64,000 nt of DNA, taken from Rhizobium sp. 11515TR. GTDB lineage: Bacteria > Pseudomonadota > Alphaproteobacteria > Rhizobiales > Rhizobiaceae. The position numbers were made by a program, and so were the translations under genes. Position 1 is the first letter of the stretch, and every line of letters begins with the position of its first letter. The notes beneath the pieces were generated by a model, which worked only from the letters and a program-made list of their open reading frames with translations, had not been told where the DNA came from and ran no database searches. The stretch is from the NCBI RefSeq assembly GCF_002277895.1, contig NZ_CP022999.1, positions 124,001 to 188,000 on the forward strand, written 5' to 3'. Shown here one piece after another: positions 34,335 through 42,325 of the stretch.

Positions 34335-35048
34335 ATGAACTCTTCAACAGATGCGCTTTTGACGCCCGGCGACGCCACCGATAGCGGGGCGCAACAAATC
34401 CGCGAGGCCATTCGCGACGCGATCGTGGAGCGGCGGCTCGCACCGGGCACGAAACTGTCCGAGAGCGATGTTGGCGCTCTCTTCAACGTCAGCCGGACTC
34501 TGGCACGTGCCGCGCTGCAGGCTCTCTCCTATGAGGGACTCGTCAGCGTCGAGAAAAACCGAGGCGCTTTCGTCGCCTATCCATCGCCCGAGGAAGCCCG
34601 ACAGATATTCGCCGCGCGCCGCCTGGTCGAGCCGGGCATACTGCGATCGGCAGCCGAACATATCACCGCACCTCAGCTCGCACAGCTCCGACAGCTCCTC
34701 GTGGAGGAAGGCCGCCTGATGGGAGAGCGAGGTCAATCCGCGCGCCGGGCCGAGATCAAGGCCTCGGGCGATTTCCATCTGATGCTGGCGGCCATTTCCG
34801 GCAATCTCATCATGCAGCGCTTTATGGAAGAGCTTGTCGCCCGCTCCTCGCTGGTAATCTCGCTTTATGGACAATCAAGCGCCTCCAGTTGCGGCCATGC
34901 CGAGCACGGTGACATCATCACCGCGCTGGAGCGCAAAGACGTCGACACGGCCTGTCGCCTGATGCTGCATCATATCGCGCATATCGAGGCCGATCTCGAC
35001 CTGCGCGAGCGCAAGAGCTTCGGCCTGAAAGAAGCGTTCGAGCGGTGA
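34335..35048 (+). CDS. GntR-family regulator with FCD ligand-binding domain
   Basis: These 237 residues have a winged-helix GntR head: AIVERRLAPGTKLSESDVGALFNVSRTLARAALQAL with the wing GLVSVEKNRGAFV. The all-helical FCD domain follows from about residue 90, containing the usual metal-site pattern (DFHLML, then HAEHGDIITAL and CRLMLHHIAHIE). It probably represses the divergent importer operon and its own downstream amidohydrolase, with the substrate as inducer. The ATG at 34335 is preferred over the longer frame. Confidence 0.9.
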   Translation: MNSSTDALLTPGDATDSGAQQIREAIRDAIVERRLAPGTKLSESDVGALFNVSRTLARAALQALSYEGLVSVEKNRGAFVAYPSPEEARQIFAARRLVEPGILRSAAEHITAPQLAQLRQLLVEEGRLMGERGQSARRAEIKASGDFHLMLAAISGNLIMQRFMEELVARSSLVISLYGQSSASSCGHAEHGDIITALERKDVDTACRLMLHHIAHIEADLDLRERKSFGLKEAFER

Positions 35049-35109
35049 GACATCCGCGATGCCGGCTGCTCTCCCGCGGGTCGGTGGCCACTGATTCAAG
35101 GAGAAAAAA

Positions 35110-36312
35110 TTGAGCATGATCGAAACCCTCTTTACCCGGGCCAAGCTCGCCGATGGCTCGCTCAAGGATATTGGCGTGACGGATGGCCGGATCGTGTCGA
35201 TCAGCGAGACCGGAGCGCCGGTTTCTGCCTCCGAGCTTATCGACCTCGAAGGCCTCCTCGTGGTGCCGGGCTTTGTCGAAGGGCACATTCATCTCGACAC
35301 CAGCTTTTACGGTGACGCCTGGATTCCGCACAAGCCCTGCACCAACGGCTTCGATGTCCATGAGCGCGTCGCCTTCCAGGCGCAAAACATGGCGCAGGCC
35401 GCACCGATGGACGAAAGGGCCAGAAACCAGCTCGACCTCTGCATCGCCAATGGCAGCACATATATGCGCAGCCACGTCATGGTGGACGGTTCCGTTGGAT
35501 TGAAGTCGCTGGAGACTGTGCTTGCCGTACGCGAAGAATACCGCGGATTGATCGACATCCAGCTCGTTGCCTTTCCGCAAAGCGGCATTCTGAAAAGCGC
35601 CGGCACGCCCGAGCTTCTGGATCAGGCAATCGCCATGGGTGCCGATCTCGTCGGCGGGCTCGATCCTGCAAGCTTCGATCGCGATGTCGAAAAACATCTC
35701 GATGTGGTTTTTGGCGTCGCCGAGAAGCATGGCGTCGATGTGGACATTCATCTTCATGACGGCGGCACGCTCGGTCTCTTCACCATCGAGCAGATCTGCG
35801 CCCGCACGCGCGGTCTTTCCATGGGTGGGCACGTCACGATCAGCCACGCTTATGGACTTGGCGATCTCTCGATCGAGGCGGCCAAGCGCGCCGCGGCCCT
35901 CATCGCCGAGAGCGGTGTCTCCATTATGACGAATGCACCGGGTGCCCACTCTTTCCCGCCAGTCGCCTTGCTTCGTACCGCTGGCGTTACCGTCTTCAGC
36001 GGCAGCGACAATATTCGCGATTCCTGGTGGCCCTATGGTGATGGCGACATGCTGGGCCGCGCAATGATGATCGGCTATCGGTCGGGCTTCTATACGGACG
36101 ACGAATTGAAGGTCGCCTTCGATGTCGTGACCGAGAGCGGCGCCAAAGCTCTGCGGCTGGAGGGCTACGGCTTGCAGATCGGGGCAAAAGCCGATTTCGT
36201 TACCTTGAAGGCGGAGCATGTTCCCGAGGCGGTCGTTGCAGTGCCGAAAGGACGCGCAGTCTACAAGGCGGGCAAACTCGTCGCCAAGAATGGGGCCGTC
36301 CTGCGGCGCTGA
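35110..36312 (+). CDS. CodA-like amidohydrolase (cytosine deaminase family)
   Basis: This 400-residue metal-dependent hydrolase aligns along the length of cytosine deaminase. Metal and catalytic positions are visible: GHIHLDTSF (HxH), DIHLHDGG (His), TISHAYGLGD (His) and FSGSDNIRDSWWPYGDGDM (Asp). Where E. coli CodA has His-Cys-Asp-Glu, with Glu as general acid/base, this protein reads His-Leu-His-Asp, so cytosine may not be the substrate. A TTG start at 35110 has AAGGAG at an ideal distance (35098-35103); an ATG follows at 35116. It lies 61 bases after the regulator gene and faces away from the importer and racemase-like genes, suggesting one catabolic module. Confidence 0.85.
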   Translation: MSMIETLFTRAKLADGSLKDIGVTDGRIVSISETGAPVSASELIDLEGLLVVPGFVEGHIHLDTSFYGDAWIPHKPCTNGFDVHERVAFQAQNMAQAAPMDERARNQLDLCIANGSTYMRSHVMVDGSVGLKSLETVLAVREEYRGLIDIQLVAFPQSGILKSAGTPELLDQAIAMGADLVGGLDPASFDRDVEKHLDVVFGVAEKHGVDVDIHLHDGGTLGLFTIEQICARTRGLSMGGHVTISHAYGLGDLSIEAAKRAAALIAESGVSIMTNAPGAHSFPPVALLRTAGVTVFSGSDNIRDSWWPYGDGDMLGRAMMIGYRSGFYTDDELKVAFDVVTESGAKALRLEGYGLQIGAKADFVTLKAEHVPEAVVAVPKGRAVYKAGKLVAKNGAVLRR

Positions 36313-36345
36313 TCAAGCACCGGGACTTACGAACTGGCAAGCCTG

Positions 36346-36480
36346 CTAGCGCTTCAACTCCCGCTCGAATTTTTCGATCTGCTGCAGAACCCATGGGTCA
36401 TCGGCGGAGTGTTGGATCGTTTCCTGTTCTGGCCGCCGCTTGCGGCGAATCCAATCGATGAAGGCGCGAAGCAACCGCAT
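36346..36480 (-). CDS. Possible 44-residue basic protein
   Basis: A short leftward frame begins with an ATG at 36480 and ends with TAG at 36346. The peptide starts MRLLRAFIDWIRRKRR and ends DDPWVLQQIEKFERELKR; both halves could be amphipathic helices. The ribosome binding site is weak. The amino-acid pattern looks selected rather than random, but it could be a chance frame. Confidence 0.35.
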   Translation of the reverse strand: MRLLRAFIDWIRRKRRPEQETIQHSADDPWVLQQIEKFERELKR

Positions 36481-36844
36481 GTGGGGTATCCGATTTTTTC
36501 AGTATCTGCGAGGCCCGGCGACTAGGCTCGAAAACCAATGGAAGCCGGGCCCCGATGACCGCAAGGCGTTGCGGTGATTGCCCTTTTGCCCGCGCGAAAA
36601 TGAACGCTGGCTGAACATATTGCACGGCACGATGGTTTCCTCGCATCTTTACAGCCACTGAGAGAGAGCCTGCAAACCAATCTCATTTCACGAATGAAGA
36701 GCTTTTTTACTTGAGCGTACCGCTATCGGCAAAACTGACCTAGCCGGAAGAGAAGACGACCGTTAGACAATGCCGCGTCGCTTCCGATTTCCCCGGAGCG
36801 GCACAAGCTTAGCCTCGCCTGTGCGGGGCTTTTTTCTTTTCAGC
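36481..36844 (+). other. Intergenic stretch with a plus-strand terminator; possible small RNA
   Basis: No protein-coding gene is convincing here. The stretch ends in a clear plus-strand terminator at 36811-36838. The nearest upstream plus-strand gene ends about 500 bases earlier, so a separate small transcript starting around 36710-36750 is possible. TTGAGC at 36711-36716 could be a -35 box, but no good -10 was found. Confidence 0.35.
36811..36838 (+). terminator. Rho-independent terminator without an assigned gene
   Basis: AGCCTCGC (36811-36818) pairs with GCGGGGCT (36823-36830; one G-U pair) over a four-base loop and is followed by TTTTTCTTTT. The orientation fits only plus-strand transcription. 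Confidence 0.75.
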
Positions 36845-37108
36845 CTATGCTTTTCTGCGCCGCGGCTCGCCGCCTGGTGCGTAGATCGTGTCCTGCTCGA
36901 AAGGAAACACCGAACCGCACCTGCAGCGCACCATATGCTTGCGCGGATCGGTCGACGGCCGTTCCGTGGAAAAGCCGCGCGGCATCTCGTCTATCTTGAA
37001 ATCGCGGCTCATCGCCCGACGATCGTCAGTTTCGGAAACTTCGGCAAAGCCGGTGTGGTCGCATTTCGCGCATTCCAGCTTCCGTGAATATCGATCTCTA
37101 GCGGCCAT
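36845..37108 (-). CDS. Small zinc-ribbon-like protein, function unknown
   Basis: These 87 residues contain two cysteine pairs, ECAKCDHTG near residue 13 and VRCRCGSVF near 62, as expected for a zinc ribbon. The ending FPFEQDTIYAPGGEPRRRKA is basic. No signal peptide is present. Proteins of this type are common in rhizobia, but I know no function. It is divergent from the FadR-type regulator gene. Confidence 0.7.
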   Translation of the reverse strand: MAARDRYSRKLECAKCDHTGFAEVSETDDRRAMSRDFKIDEMPRGFSTERPSTDPRKHMVRCRCGSVFPFEQDTIYAPGGEPRRRKA

Positions 37109-37202
37109 TCTCTTCCAGCCCAGGACTCACAACACGTTCCTTCTATCAGCGCTGTCGACGCTCTTGAAGGCCGCAAACAACCTTCGCTGCTGCTCGCTTT
37201 GC

Positions 37203-37222
37203 GCCCTTAAAAATTTAAGGGC
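37203..37222. promoter_or_regulatory. Dyad upstream of the FadR-type regulator gene
   Basis: GCCCTTAAA (37203-37211) and TTTAAGGGC (37214-37222) form perfect nine-base arms around two bases. It lies 68 bases before the regulator start, between divergent genes. It may be an operator for autoregulation or a hairpin in the leader. Confidence 0.4.
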
Positions 37223-37289
37223 CGGAAAAATGACTGGGCCAAGAAAAAGAGATTGACCTGATGGCAGATGTCAGACCAATTTACCATCC

Positions 37290-37997
37290 ATGACAAAACC
37301 CATGCTTACCCCTCTTCCTTCCATCGATCGGACGCAGCAAGTCATCGAGGCGCTGTCGACCTTTATCGAATCGTCGAAGCTACAGGCAGGCGACCGGCTT
37401 CCGACCGAGCGCGAATTGATGACGGCTCTTTCGGTGGGACGCTCCACCATTCGCGAGGTGATCACCTATTTCCAGGCGCTCGGCGTCATGGAGACGCGCA
37501 AAGGCAGCGGCACCTACCTGCTGAAGCCGGTTTCGAAGGCGACGATCCATATGCCGCTTTCCTTCAACCCGTCACACCTGCGCGATGCGCTGTTGCAAAC
37601 GCTGGAGGTCCGCCGCGGCATCGAATGCGAGGCCGGCATGGTGGCTGCGAGAAAGCGAACCGACGAAGATATCGTCATCATCGAAGAGAAGCTCAACGAG
37701 ATGGAGCGTGTGCATATGGCCAAGGGCACATCCGGGCCTGAGGATCTTGCCTTCCATCTTGCCGTCTATGACGCCACACATAACCCGCTGTTCCGGCAGC
37801 TTCTCGAACAGATGCGCGAAACCTTCGAGCGCTTCTGGGAACATCCTTTCGATCGGCAGGATTTTGCTCGCCGATCCTTCCCCTATCACCGCACGCTGTT
37901 CAACGCGATCGTCGACCAGGATCCCGAGGCTGCGCGCGCCGAAACACTGAAAATTCTCGACGTGGTCGAGGAAGACATCAAGGAAATGTCCCAATGA
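37290..37997 (+). CDS. FadR-type GntR regulator (FCD domain)
   Basis: This 235-residue regulator has a GntR winged helix (LQAGDRLPTERELMTALSVGRSTIREVITYFQALGVMETRKGSGTYL, about residues 30-75). An FCD ligand domain follows with DLAFHLAVYDATHN and SFPYHRTLFNAI, the two histidine-bearing helices of the metal site. Its stop overlaps the next gene by four bases (ATGA), so it is the first gene of an operon with a PLP enzyme and a sugar-type importer and probably regulates them. Confidence 0.9.
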   Translation: MTKPMLTPLPSIDRTQQVIEALSTFIESSKLQAGDRLPTERELMTALSVGRSTIREVITYFQALGVMETRKGSGTYLLKPVSKATIHMPLSFNPSHLRDALLQTLEVRRGIECEAGMVAARKRTDEDIVIIEEKLNEMERVHMAKGTSGPEDLAFHLAVYDATHNPLFRQLLEQMRETFERFWEHPFDRQDFARRSFPYHRTLFNAIVDQDPEAARAETLKILDVVEEDIKEMSQ

Positions 37998-39160
37998 CCG
38001 ACGGGCTAGAGCCGTTCGAACTCGCATCCCTTATTACAGCTCACGACGACGGCAATTTTGCCGAAGCCGTCGTGCCGCCGATCTTCCAGACCTCTCTGTT
38101 CACCTTCTCGAACTATGACGAGATGATCGCCTCCTATCGCGGCGAAAAGGTGCGGCCGATCTATACGCGCGGCCTCAACCCGACGGTGCGCATGTTCGAA
38201 GAGATGCTGGCAAAGCTGGAGGGCGGCGAGGATGCGCTCGGTTTTGCGAGCGGTATGGCGGCGATCTCATCCGCAGTGCTGAGTTTTGTAGAGCCGGGCG
38301 ATCGGATCGTTGCGGTCAAGCATGTCTATCCCGATGCCTTCCGCCTCTTCGGCACGGTTCTAAAGCGCATGAAGGTGGACGTGACCTATGTCGATGGTCG
38401 CGACGAAGAAGCCGTCGCTAGGGCGCTTCCCGGCGCCAAGGTTTTCTACATGGAAAGCCCGACGAGTTGGGTTATGGAAGCGCACGATGTCGGCGCACTG
38501 GCCGCCCTTGCGAAGCAGCATGGCGTCGTTTCGATGATCGACAACAGCTGGGCCACCCCTTATTTCCAGCAGCCTTTGAAACTCGGCGTCGATCTCGTCA
38601 TCCATTCCGCCTCCAAATATCTCGGTGGGCATAGCGACGTGGTCGCCGGTGTCGTCGCCGGTTCGAAGGAGATGATCGCGCGGCTGAAGGCGGAAGCCTA
38701 TCCCTATCTCGGCGGCAAGCTTTCGCCCTTCGACGCATGGCTTCTGATCCGCGGCCTGCGCACCCTGCCGATCCGCATGAAGACGCATGAGGCGGCGGCG
38801 ATGACGATCGCCAGGCGGCTGCAGGAGCTCGATGTCGTCGAGCAGGTCTGCCATCCGGGCCTGGCCAACCGGCTGCCATCCGGCCTGAATGGCACCTCGG
38901 GCCTGTTTTCTTTCATCTTCCGCGAGGGCGTCGATATCCGCGCCTTCGCCGATCGCCTCACGCTCTTCAAGCTGGGTGTGAGCTGGGGCGGACATGAGAG
39001 CCTGATCGTGCCGGGCGAAGTCGTGCTGCAGCAGAAGGCCCAGCCGAATTCAGCGCATACCTTTGGCATCAATCCGCGCTCCGTACGTCTCCATATCGGC
39101 CTCGAAGGAACCGAGGCCCTGTGGAAGGAACTCGAGGAGGCAATCGCCGCCGCCTCGTGA
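37994..39160 (+). CDS. Cystathionine gamma-synthase/lyase family PLP enzyme
   Basis: The 388 residues match Cys/Met-metabolism PLP enzymes (PF01053). Seen are the PIYTRGLNPTVRMFEEMLAKLEGGEDALGFASGMAAI phosphate-site region, the IDNSWATPYFQQP aspartate and the PLP lysine in HSASKYLGGHSDVVAG; the substrate arginine probably lies in the NPRSVRLHIGLE segment. Members cleave or form bonds at the gamma or beta carbon of cysteine, methionine, homocysteine or O-acylhomoserine. This copy sits between its own regulator and a sugar-class importer rather than in a methionine operon, so the substrate is likely an imported amino-acid or sulfur compound. This is inference. Confidence 0.88.
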   Translation: MTDGLEPFELASLITAHDDGNFAEAVVPPIFQTSLFTFSNYDEMIASYRGEKVRPIYTRGLNPTVRMFEEMLAKLEGGEDALGFASGMAAISSAVLSFVEPGDRIVAVKHVYPDAFRLFGTVLKRMKVDVTYVDGRDEEAVARALPGAKVFYMESPTSWVMEAHDVGALAALAKQHGVVSMIDNSWATPYFQQPLKLGVDLVIHSASKYLGGHSDVVAGVVAGSKEMIARLKAEAYPYLGGKLSPFDAWLLIRGLRTLPIRMKTHEAAAMTIARRLQELDVVEQVCHPGLANRLPSGLNGTSGLFSFIFREGVDIRAFADRLTLFKLGVSWGGHESLIVPGEVVLQQKAQPNSAHTFGINPRSVRLHIGLEGTEALWKELEEAIAAAS

Positions 39161-39201
39161 CATCGTCAATCTGAGAGGAAAATCCAAAAAGGGGAACCAA
39201 C

Positions 39202-40461
39202 ATGAAAAGACTGATAACAGCAGCACTCTTTACCGCTTTGATGGGCGGCACCGCCTTTGCCGATACAACGCTGAAGCTCGTGGAAGTCATCACGAGCCCG
39301 GAGCGCACCGAGACGCTCAAGTCGATCGTCGCGAAGTTCGAAGCCGCCAACCCGGGCACCAAGGTCGATATTATCTCCCTGCCCTGGAACGAGGCCTTCC
39401 AGAAATTCGCCACCATGGTCTCGGCCGGCGATACGCCCGACGTAATGGAAATGCCTGATACCTGGCTGTCGCTCTACGGCAATAACGGCATGCTCGAAAG
39501 CCTCGAGCCCTACCTCGCGAAGTGGGAACATACGAGTGAACTGACGCCGCGCGCGCTTCAGCTCGGCCGCGATGTCAAGAACACCGCCTATATGCTGCCC
39601 TACGGCTTCTATCTGCGTGCCATGTTCTACAACAAGAAGATCCTGAAGGACGCCGGCATCGCCGAGCCGCCGAAGACGATGGACGAATTCGTCAAGGCAT
39701 CCGAGGCCATCTCGAAGCTACCGGGCAAATACGGTTACTGCATGCGCGGCGGTCCGGGCGGTCTCAACGGCTGGATGATCTTTGCCGCCTCCATGGCCGG
39801 CGACAACAAATACTTCAAGGATGATGGCACCTCGACGATGAACAGCCCGGGCTGGGCCAAAGGCATCGAGTGGATGGTCGATCTCTACAAGAAGGGCTAT
39901 GCGCCAAAGGATAGCGTCAACTGGGGCTTCAACGAAGTCGTCGCCGGCTTCTATTCCGGCACCTGTGCCTTCCTCGACCAGGATCCGGATGCGCTGATCG
40001 CCGTTGCCGAACGCATGAAGAAGGATGATTTCGGCGTCGCACCGCTGCCGAAGGGTCCCGATGGCAAATCCTTCCCGACCATTGGCTATGCCGGCTGGTC
40101 GATGTTCTCGACAAGCCAGAACAAGGATCTGTCCTGGAAGCTGATTGCAACCCTTGAAGGCAAGGAAGGCAATCTGGAATGGAACAAGAAGATCGGCGCC
40201 TTGCCGGCCTATACGGCCGCGGAAAAGGACCCCTTCTACGCCGGCGATCAGTTCAAGGGCTGGTTCCAGGAACTGGCCGACAAGGACACCGTTCCCACTG
40301 TCATGCCGACCTATCTTGAGGAATTCGCCTTCTTCAAGGATTCGCTGGCGATCAAGACCTCGCAGCAGGCGCTGCTCGGCGATATCTCGGCGAAGGATCT
40401 GGCCGACCAATGGGCCGATTATCTGACCAAGGCCCAGCAGAAATTCTTGGCCAAGAAATAG
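39202..40461 (+). CDS. CUT1-type ABC transporter substrate-binding protein
   Basis: This 419-residue periplasmic binding protein belongs to family 1 (SBP_bac_1). The signal peptide (MKRLITAALFTALMGGTAFA) is followed by LKLVEVITSPERTETLKSIVAKFEAANPGTKV and the DTPDVMEMPD segment typical of sugar-class binding proteins. GGGGAACC upstream of 39202 gives a ribosome binding site. The ligand is unknown; most relatives bind oligosaccharides or glycerol phosphate, but the PLP enzyme upstream points to something carrying an amino acid. Confidence 0.9.
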   Translation: MKRLITAALFTALMGGTAFADTTLKLVEVITSPERTETLKSIVAKFEAANPGTKVDIISLPWNEAFQKFATMVSAGDTPDVMEMPDTWLSLYGNNGMLESLEPYLAKWEHTSELTPRALQLGRDVKNTAYMLPYGFYLRAMFYNKKILKDAGIAEPPKTMDEFVKASEAISKLPGKYGYCMRGGPGGLNGWMIFAASMAGDNKYFKDDGTSTMNSPGWAKGIEWMVDLYKKGYAPKDSVNWGFNEVVAGFYSGTCAFLDQDPDALIAVAERMKKDDFGVAPLPKGPDGKSFPTIGYAGWSMFSTSQNKDLSWKLIATLEGKEGNLEWNKKIGALPAYTAAEKDPFYAGDQFKGWFQELADKDTVPTVMPTYLEEFAFFKDSLAIKTSQQALLGDISAKDLADQWADYLTKAQQKFLAKK

Positions 40462-40472
40462 AACGCACATGC

Positions 40473-40494
40473 GGCGGCGGATCGATCCGCCGCC
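40473..40494 (+). repeat. 22-base perfect palindrome after the binding-protein gene
   Basis: GGCGGCGG and CCGCCGCC flank ATCGAT, giving a very stable stem 11 bases past the stop. It lacks a T-run and precedes the permease gene, matching the hairpins in the two other importer operons. Confidence 0.75.
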
Positions 40495-40551
40495 ATCTCT
40501 GCCCAATTGAAACAGACGGCGTTCGAACGCCGCGAATGGGAACTCTTGCAG

Positions 40552-41487
40552 ATGACTTCGATCACCGACACGCTCGACAGGCGTCACGACCGCAGGCCGT
40601 GGCTAAAGCGCCTCGCCGACGCCTCGGAGCCCTATCTCTACAGCGCCCCTGCCCTGATCCTCATCATCGCCGTGATGCTGGTGCCGCTGGCAATCGGCAT
40701 ATCCTACGCCTTCCGCGATATTCAATTGCTCAATCCGTTTTCCGGCGGCTTCATCGGCCTGGAACACTTTCGCGATCTCTCCAAGGATAAGGCCTTCTAC
40801 TGGGCGCTGAAGAATACACTTTGGTGGACGGGCGCCTCCGTGGTGCTGCAGTTCATCTTCGGGCTGATCCTGGCACTTCTGTTGGACAAGCCGTTTTTCG
40901 GCAGATCGATCGTTCAGGCGCTGGTATTCCTGCCCTGGGCCGTTCCCTCTTTCCTCGCCGGCCTCAACTGGTCCTGGCTGTTCAACCCGGTCATCGGCCC
41001 GATCCCCCATTGGCTCTATGCCGTAGGCCTGATGAGTGAGCCGGGCAATATTCTGTCCGATCCAAACTATGCGATGTGGGGGCCGATCATTGCCAATGTC
41101 TGGTGGGGCATTCCTTTTTTCGCGATCACGCTTCTGGCGGCCCTTCAGGCGATCCCGCGCGATCTCTATGAGGCAGCTTCGATCGACGGCGCCGGCTGGT
41201 TCGAGCGCTTCCGCTCGATCACGCTTCCCTTCCTGGCGCCGACCATCGCCATCACGGTTCTCCTGCGAACGGTCTGGATCTCCAATTTCGCCGATCTGAT
41301 CGTCGTCATGACGGGCGGCGGCCCTGCGGACCGTACGCAGATCGTCGCGAGCTACATCTTCACCCAGGCCTTCAAGCGGTTGGATTTCGGCTATGCCTCG
41401 GCCATTGCCCTGGTGCTGCTGGTCCTCCTGCTTGCCTATTCCATGCTGATCATCCTGCTGCGGCAGACACTGCTGAACAAGGATTGA
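40552..41487 (+). CDS. CUT1-type ABC transporter permease (MalF-like)
   Basis: These 311 residues form an inner-membrane subunit with six predicted helices. LYSAPALILIIAVMLVPLAIGISYAFRD is the first helix and its start, and the EAA loop reads YEAASIDGAGWFERFRSITLPFLAP. The frame could start at TTG 40507, but the ATG at 40552 is preferred. It precedes the second permease by three bases. Confidence 0.9.
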   Translation: MTSITDTLDRRHDRRPWLKRLADASEPYLYSAPALILIIAVMLVPLAIGISYAFRDIQLLNPFSGGFIGLEHFRDLSKDKAFYWALKNTLWWTGASVVLQFIFGLILALLLDKPFFGRSIVQALVFLPWAVPSFLAGLNWSWLFNPVIGPIPHWLYAVGLMSEPGNILSDPNYAMWGPIIANVWWGIPFFAITLLAALQAIPRDLYEAASIDGAGWFERFRSITLPFLAPTIAITVLLRTVWISNFADLIVVMTGGGPADRTQIVASYIFTQAFKRLDFGYASAIALVLLVLLLAYSMLIILLRQTLLNKD

Positions 41488-41490
41488 GCC

Positions 41491-42321
41491 ATGAGACGAT
41501 CCGTCCTTCCCACCATCGCCCATCGTCTGGCCATTCTTTGCTACGTCGCCTTCGCGCTCTTCCCGCTCTTCTGGTTGCTGAAAGTGTCGGTGACGCCGAA
41601 TGATCTGCTCTATACCGAAGGTGTGCGCATGTGGCCGTCGCGCACGACCTGGGAACACTATACCTTCGTGTTGCAGCACAGCGATTTCCCGACCTTCTTC
41701 AAGAACAGCCTGATCGTCTCCGCCTCAACGGCGATCGCGGTCACCATTTGTGCGTCACTCTCCGGCTATGCGCTCTCGCGCTTCAATTTCCGCGCCAAAT
41801 ACTGGATCGTGGCGCTGATGCTGCTGACGCAGATGTTTCCCCTGGTCATGCTGGTCGCGCCGATATTTAAGATCCTGACGCCGCTGCACCTGACCAACAG
41901 CCTGACCGGGCTCGTTATCGTCTACACGGCTTTCAACGTGCCTTTCGCCACCTTTCTGATGCAGTCTTTCTTCGACGGGATTCCGAAGGATCTTGAGGAG
42001 GCGGCCATGATCGACGGCGCAACGCAGTTTACCGCCTTCCGGCAGATCATCTTGCCACTCACCTTGCCCGGCATTGCGGCAACGCTCGGCTTCGTCTTCA
42101 CGGCGGCATGGAGCGAACTGCTTTTCGCGCTGATGCTCATCAACGGCAATCAGGCCGCGACCTTCCCGGTCGGGCTTCTTACCTTCGTCTCGAAATTCTC
42201 CGTGGATTTCGGGCAGATGATGGCAGCGGGCGTCATGGCGCTCATTCCGGCCGCGCTCTTCTTCCTGCTCATCCAACGCTATCTCGTGCAGGGCCTGACG
42301 GCCGGCGCGGTCAAGGGTTAG
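41491..42321 (+). CDS. CUT1-type ABC transporter permease (MalG-like)
   Basis: This 276-residue inner-membrane subunit has six predicted helices. The EAA loop is EEAAMIDGATQFTAFRQIILPLTLPG, and LSGYALSRFNFRAK before it is typical of MalG-like partners. It forms the transport pore with the preceding MalF-like permease and is followed after four bases by the ATPase gene. Confidence 0.92.
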   Translation: MRRSVLPTIAHRLAILCYVAFALFPLFWLLKVSVTPNDLLYTEGVRMWPSRTTWEHYTFVLQHSDFPTFFKNSLIVSASTAIAVTICASLSGYALSRFNFRAKYWIVALMLLTQMFPLVMLVAPIFKILTPLHLTNSLTGLVIVYTAFNVPFATFLMQSFFDGIPKDLEEAAMIDGATQFTAFRQIILPLTLPGIAATLGFVFTAAWSELLFALMLINGNQAATFPVGLLTFVSKFSVDFGQMMAAGVMALIPAALFFLLIQRYLVQGLTAGAVKG

Positions 42322-42325
42322 TCAC

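Noticed and set aside
34918..36219. A 433-codon leftward open frame opposite the amidohydrolase gene
   Set aside because: It mirrors a well-conserved CodA-like gene on the plus strand. Its product has no family resemblance; long antisense frames are common in GC-rich genes.
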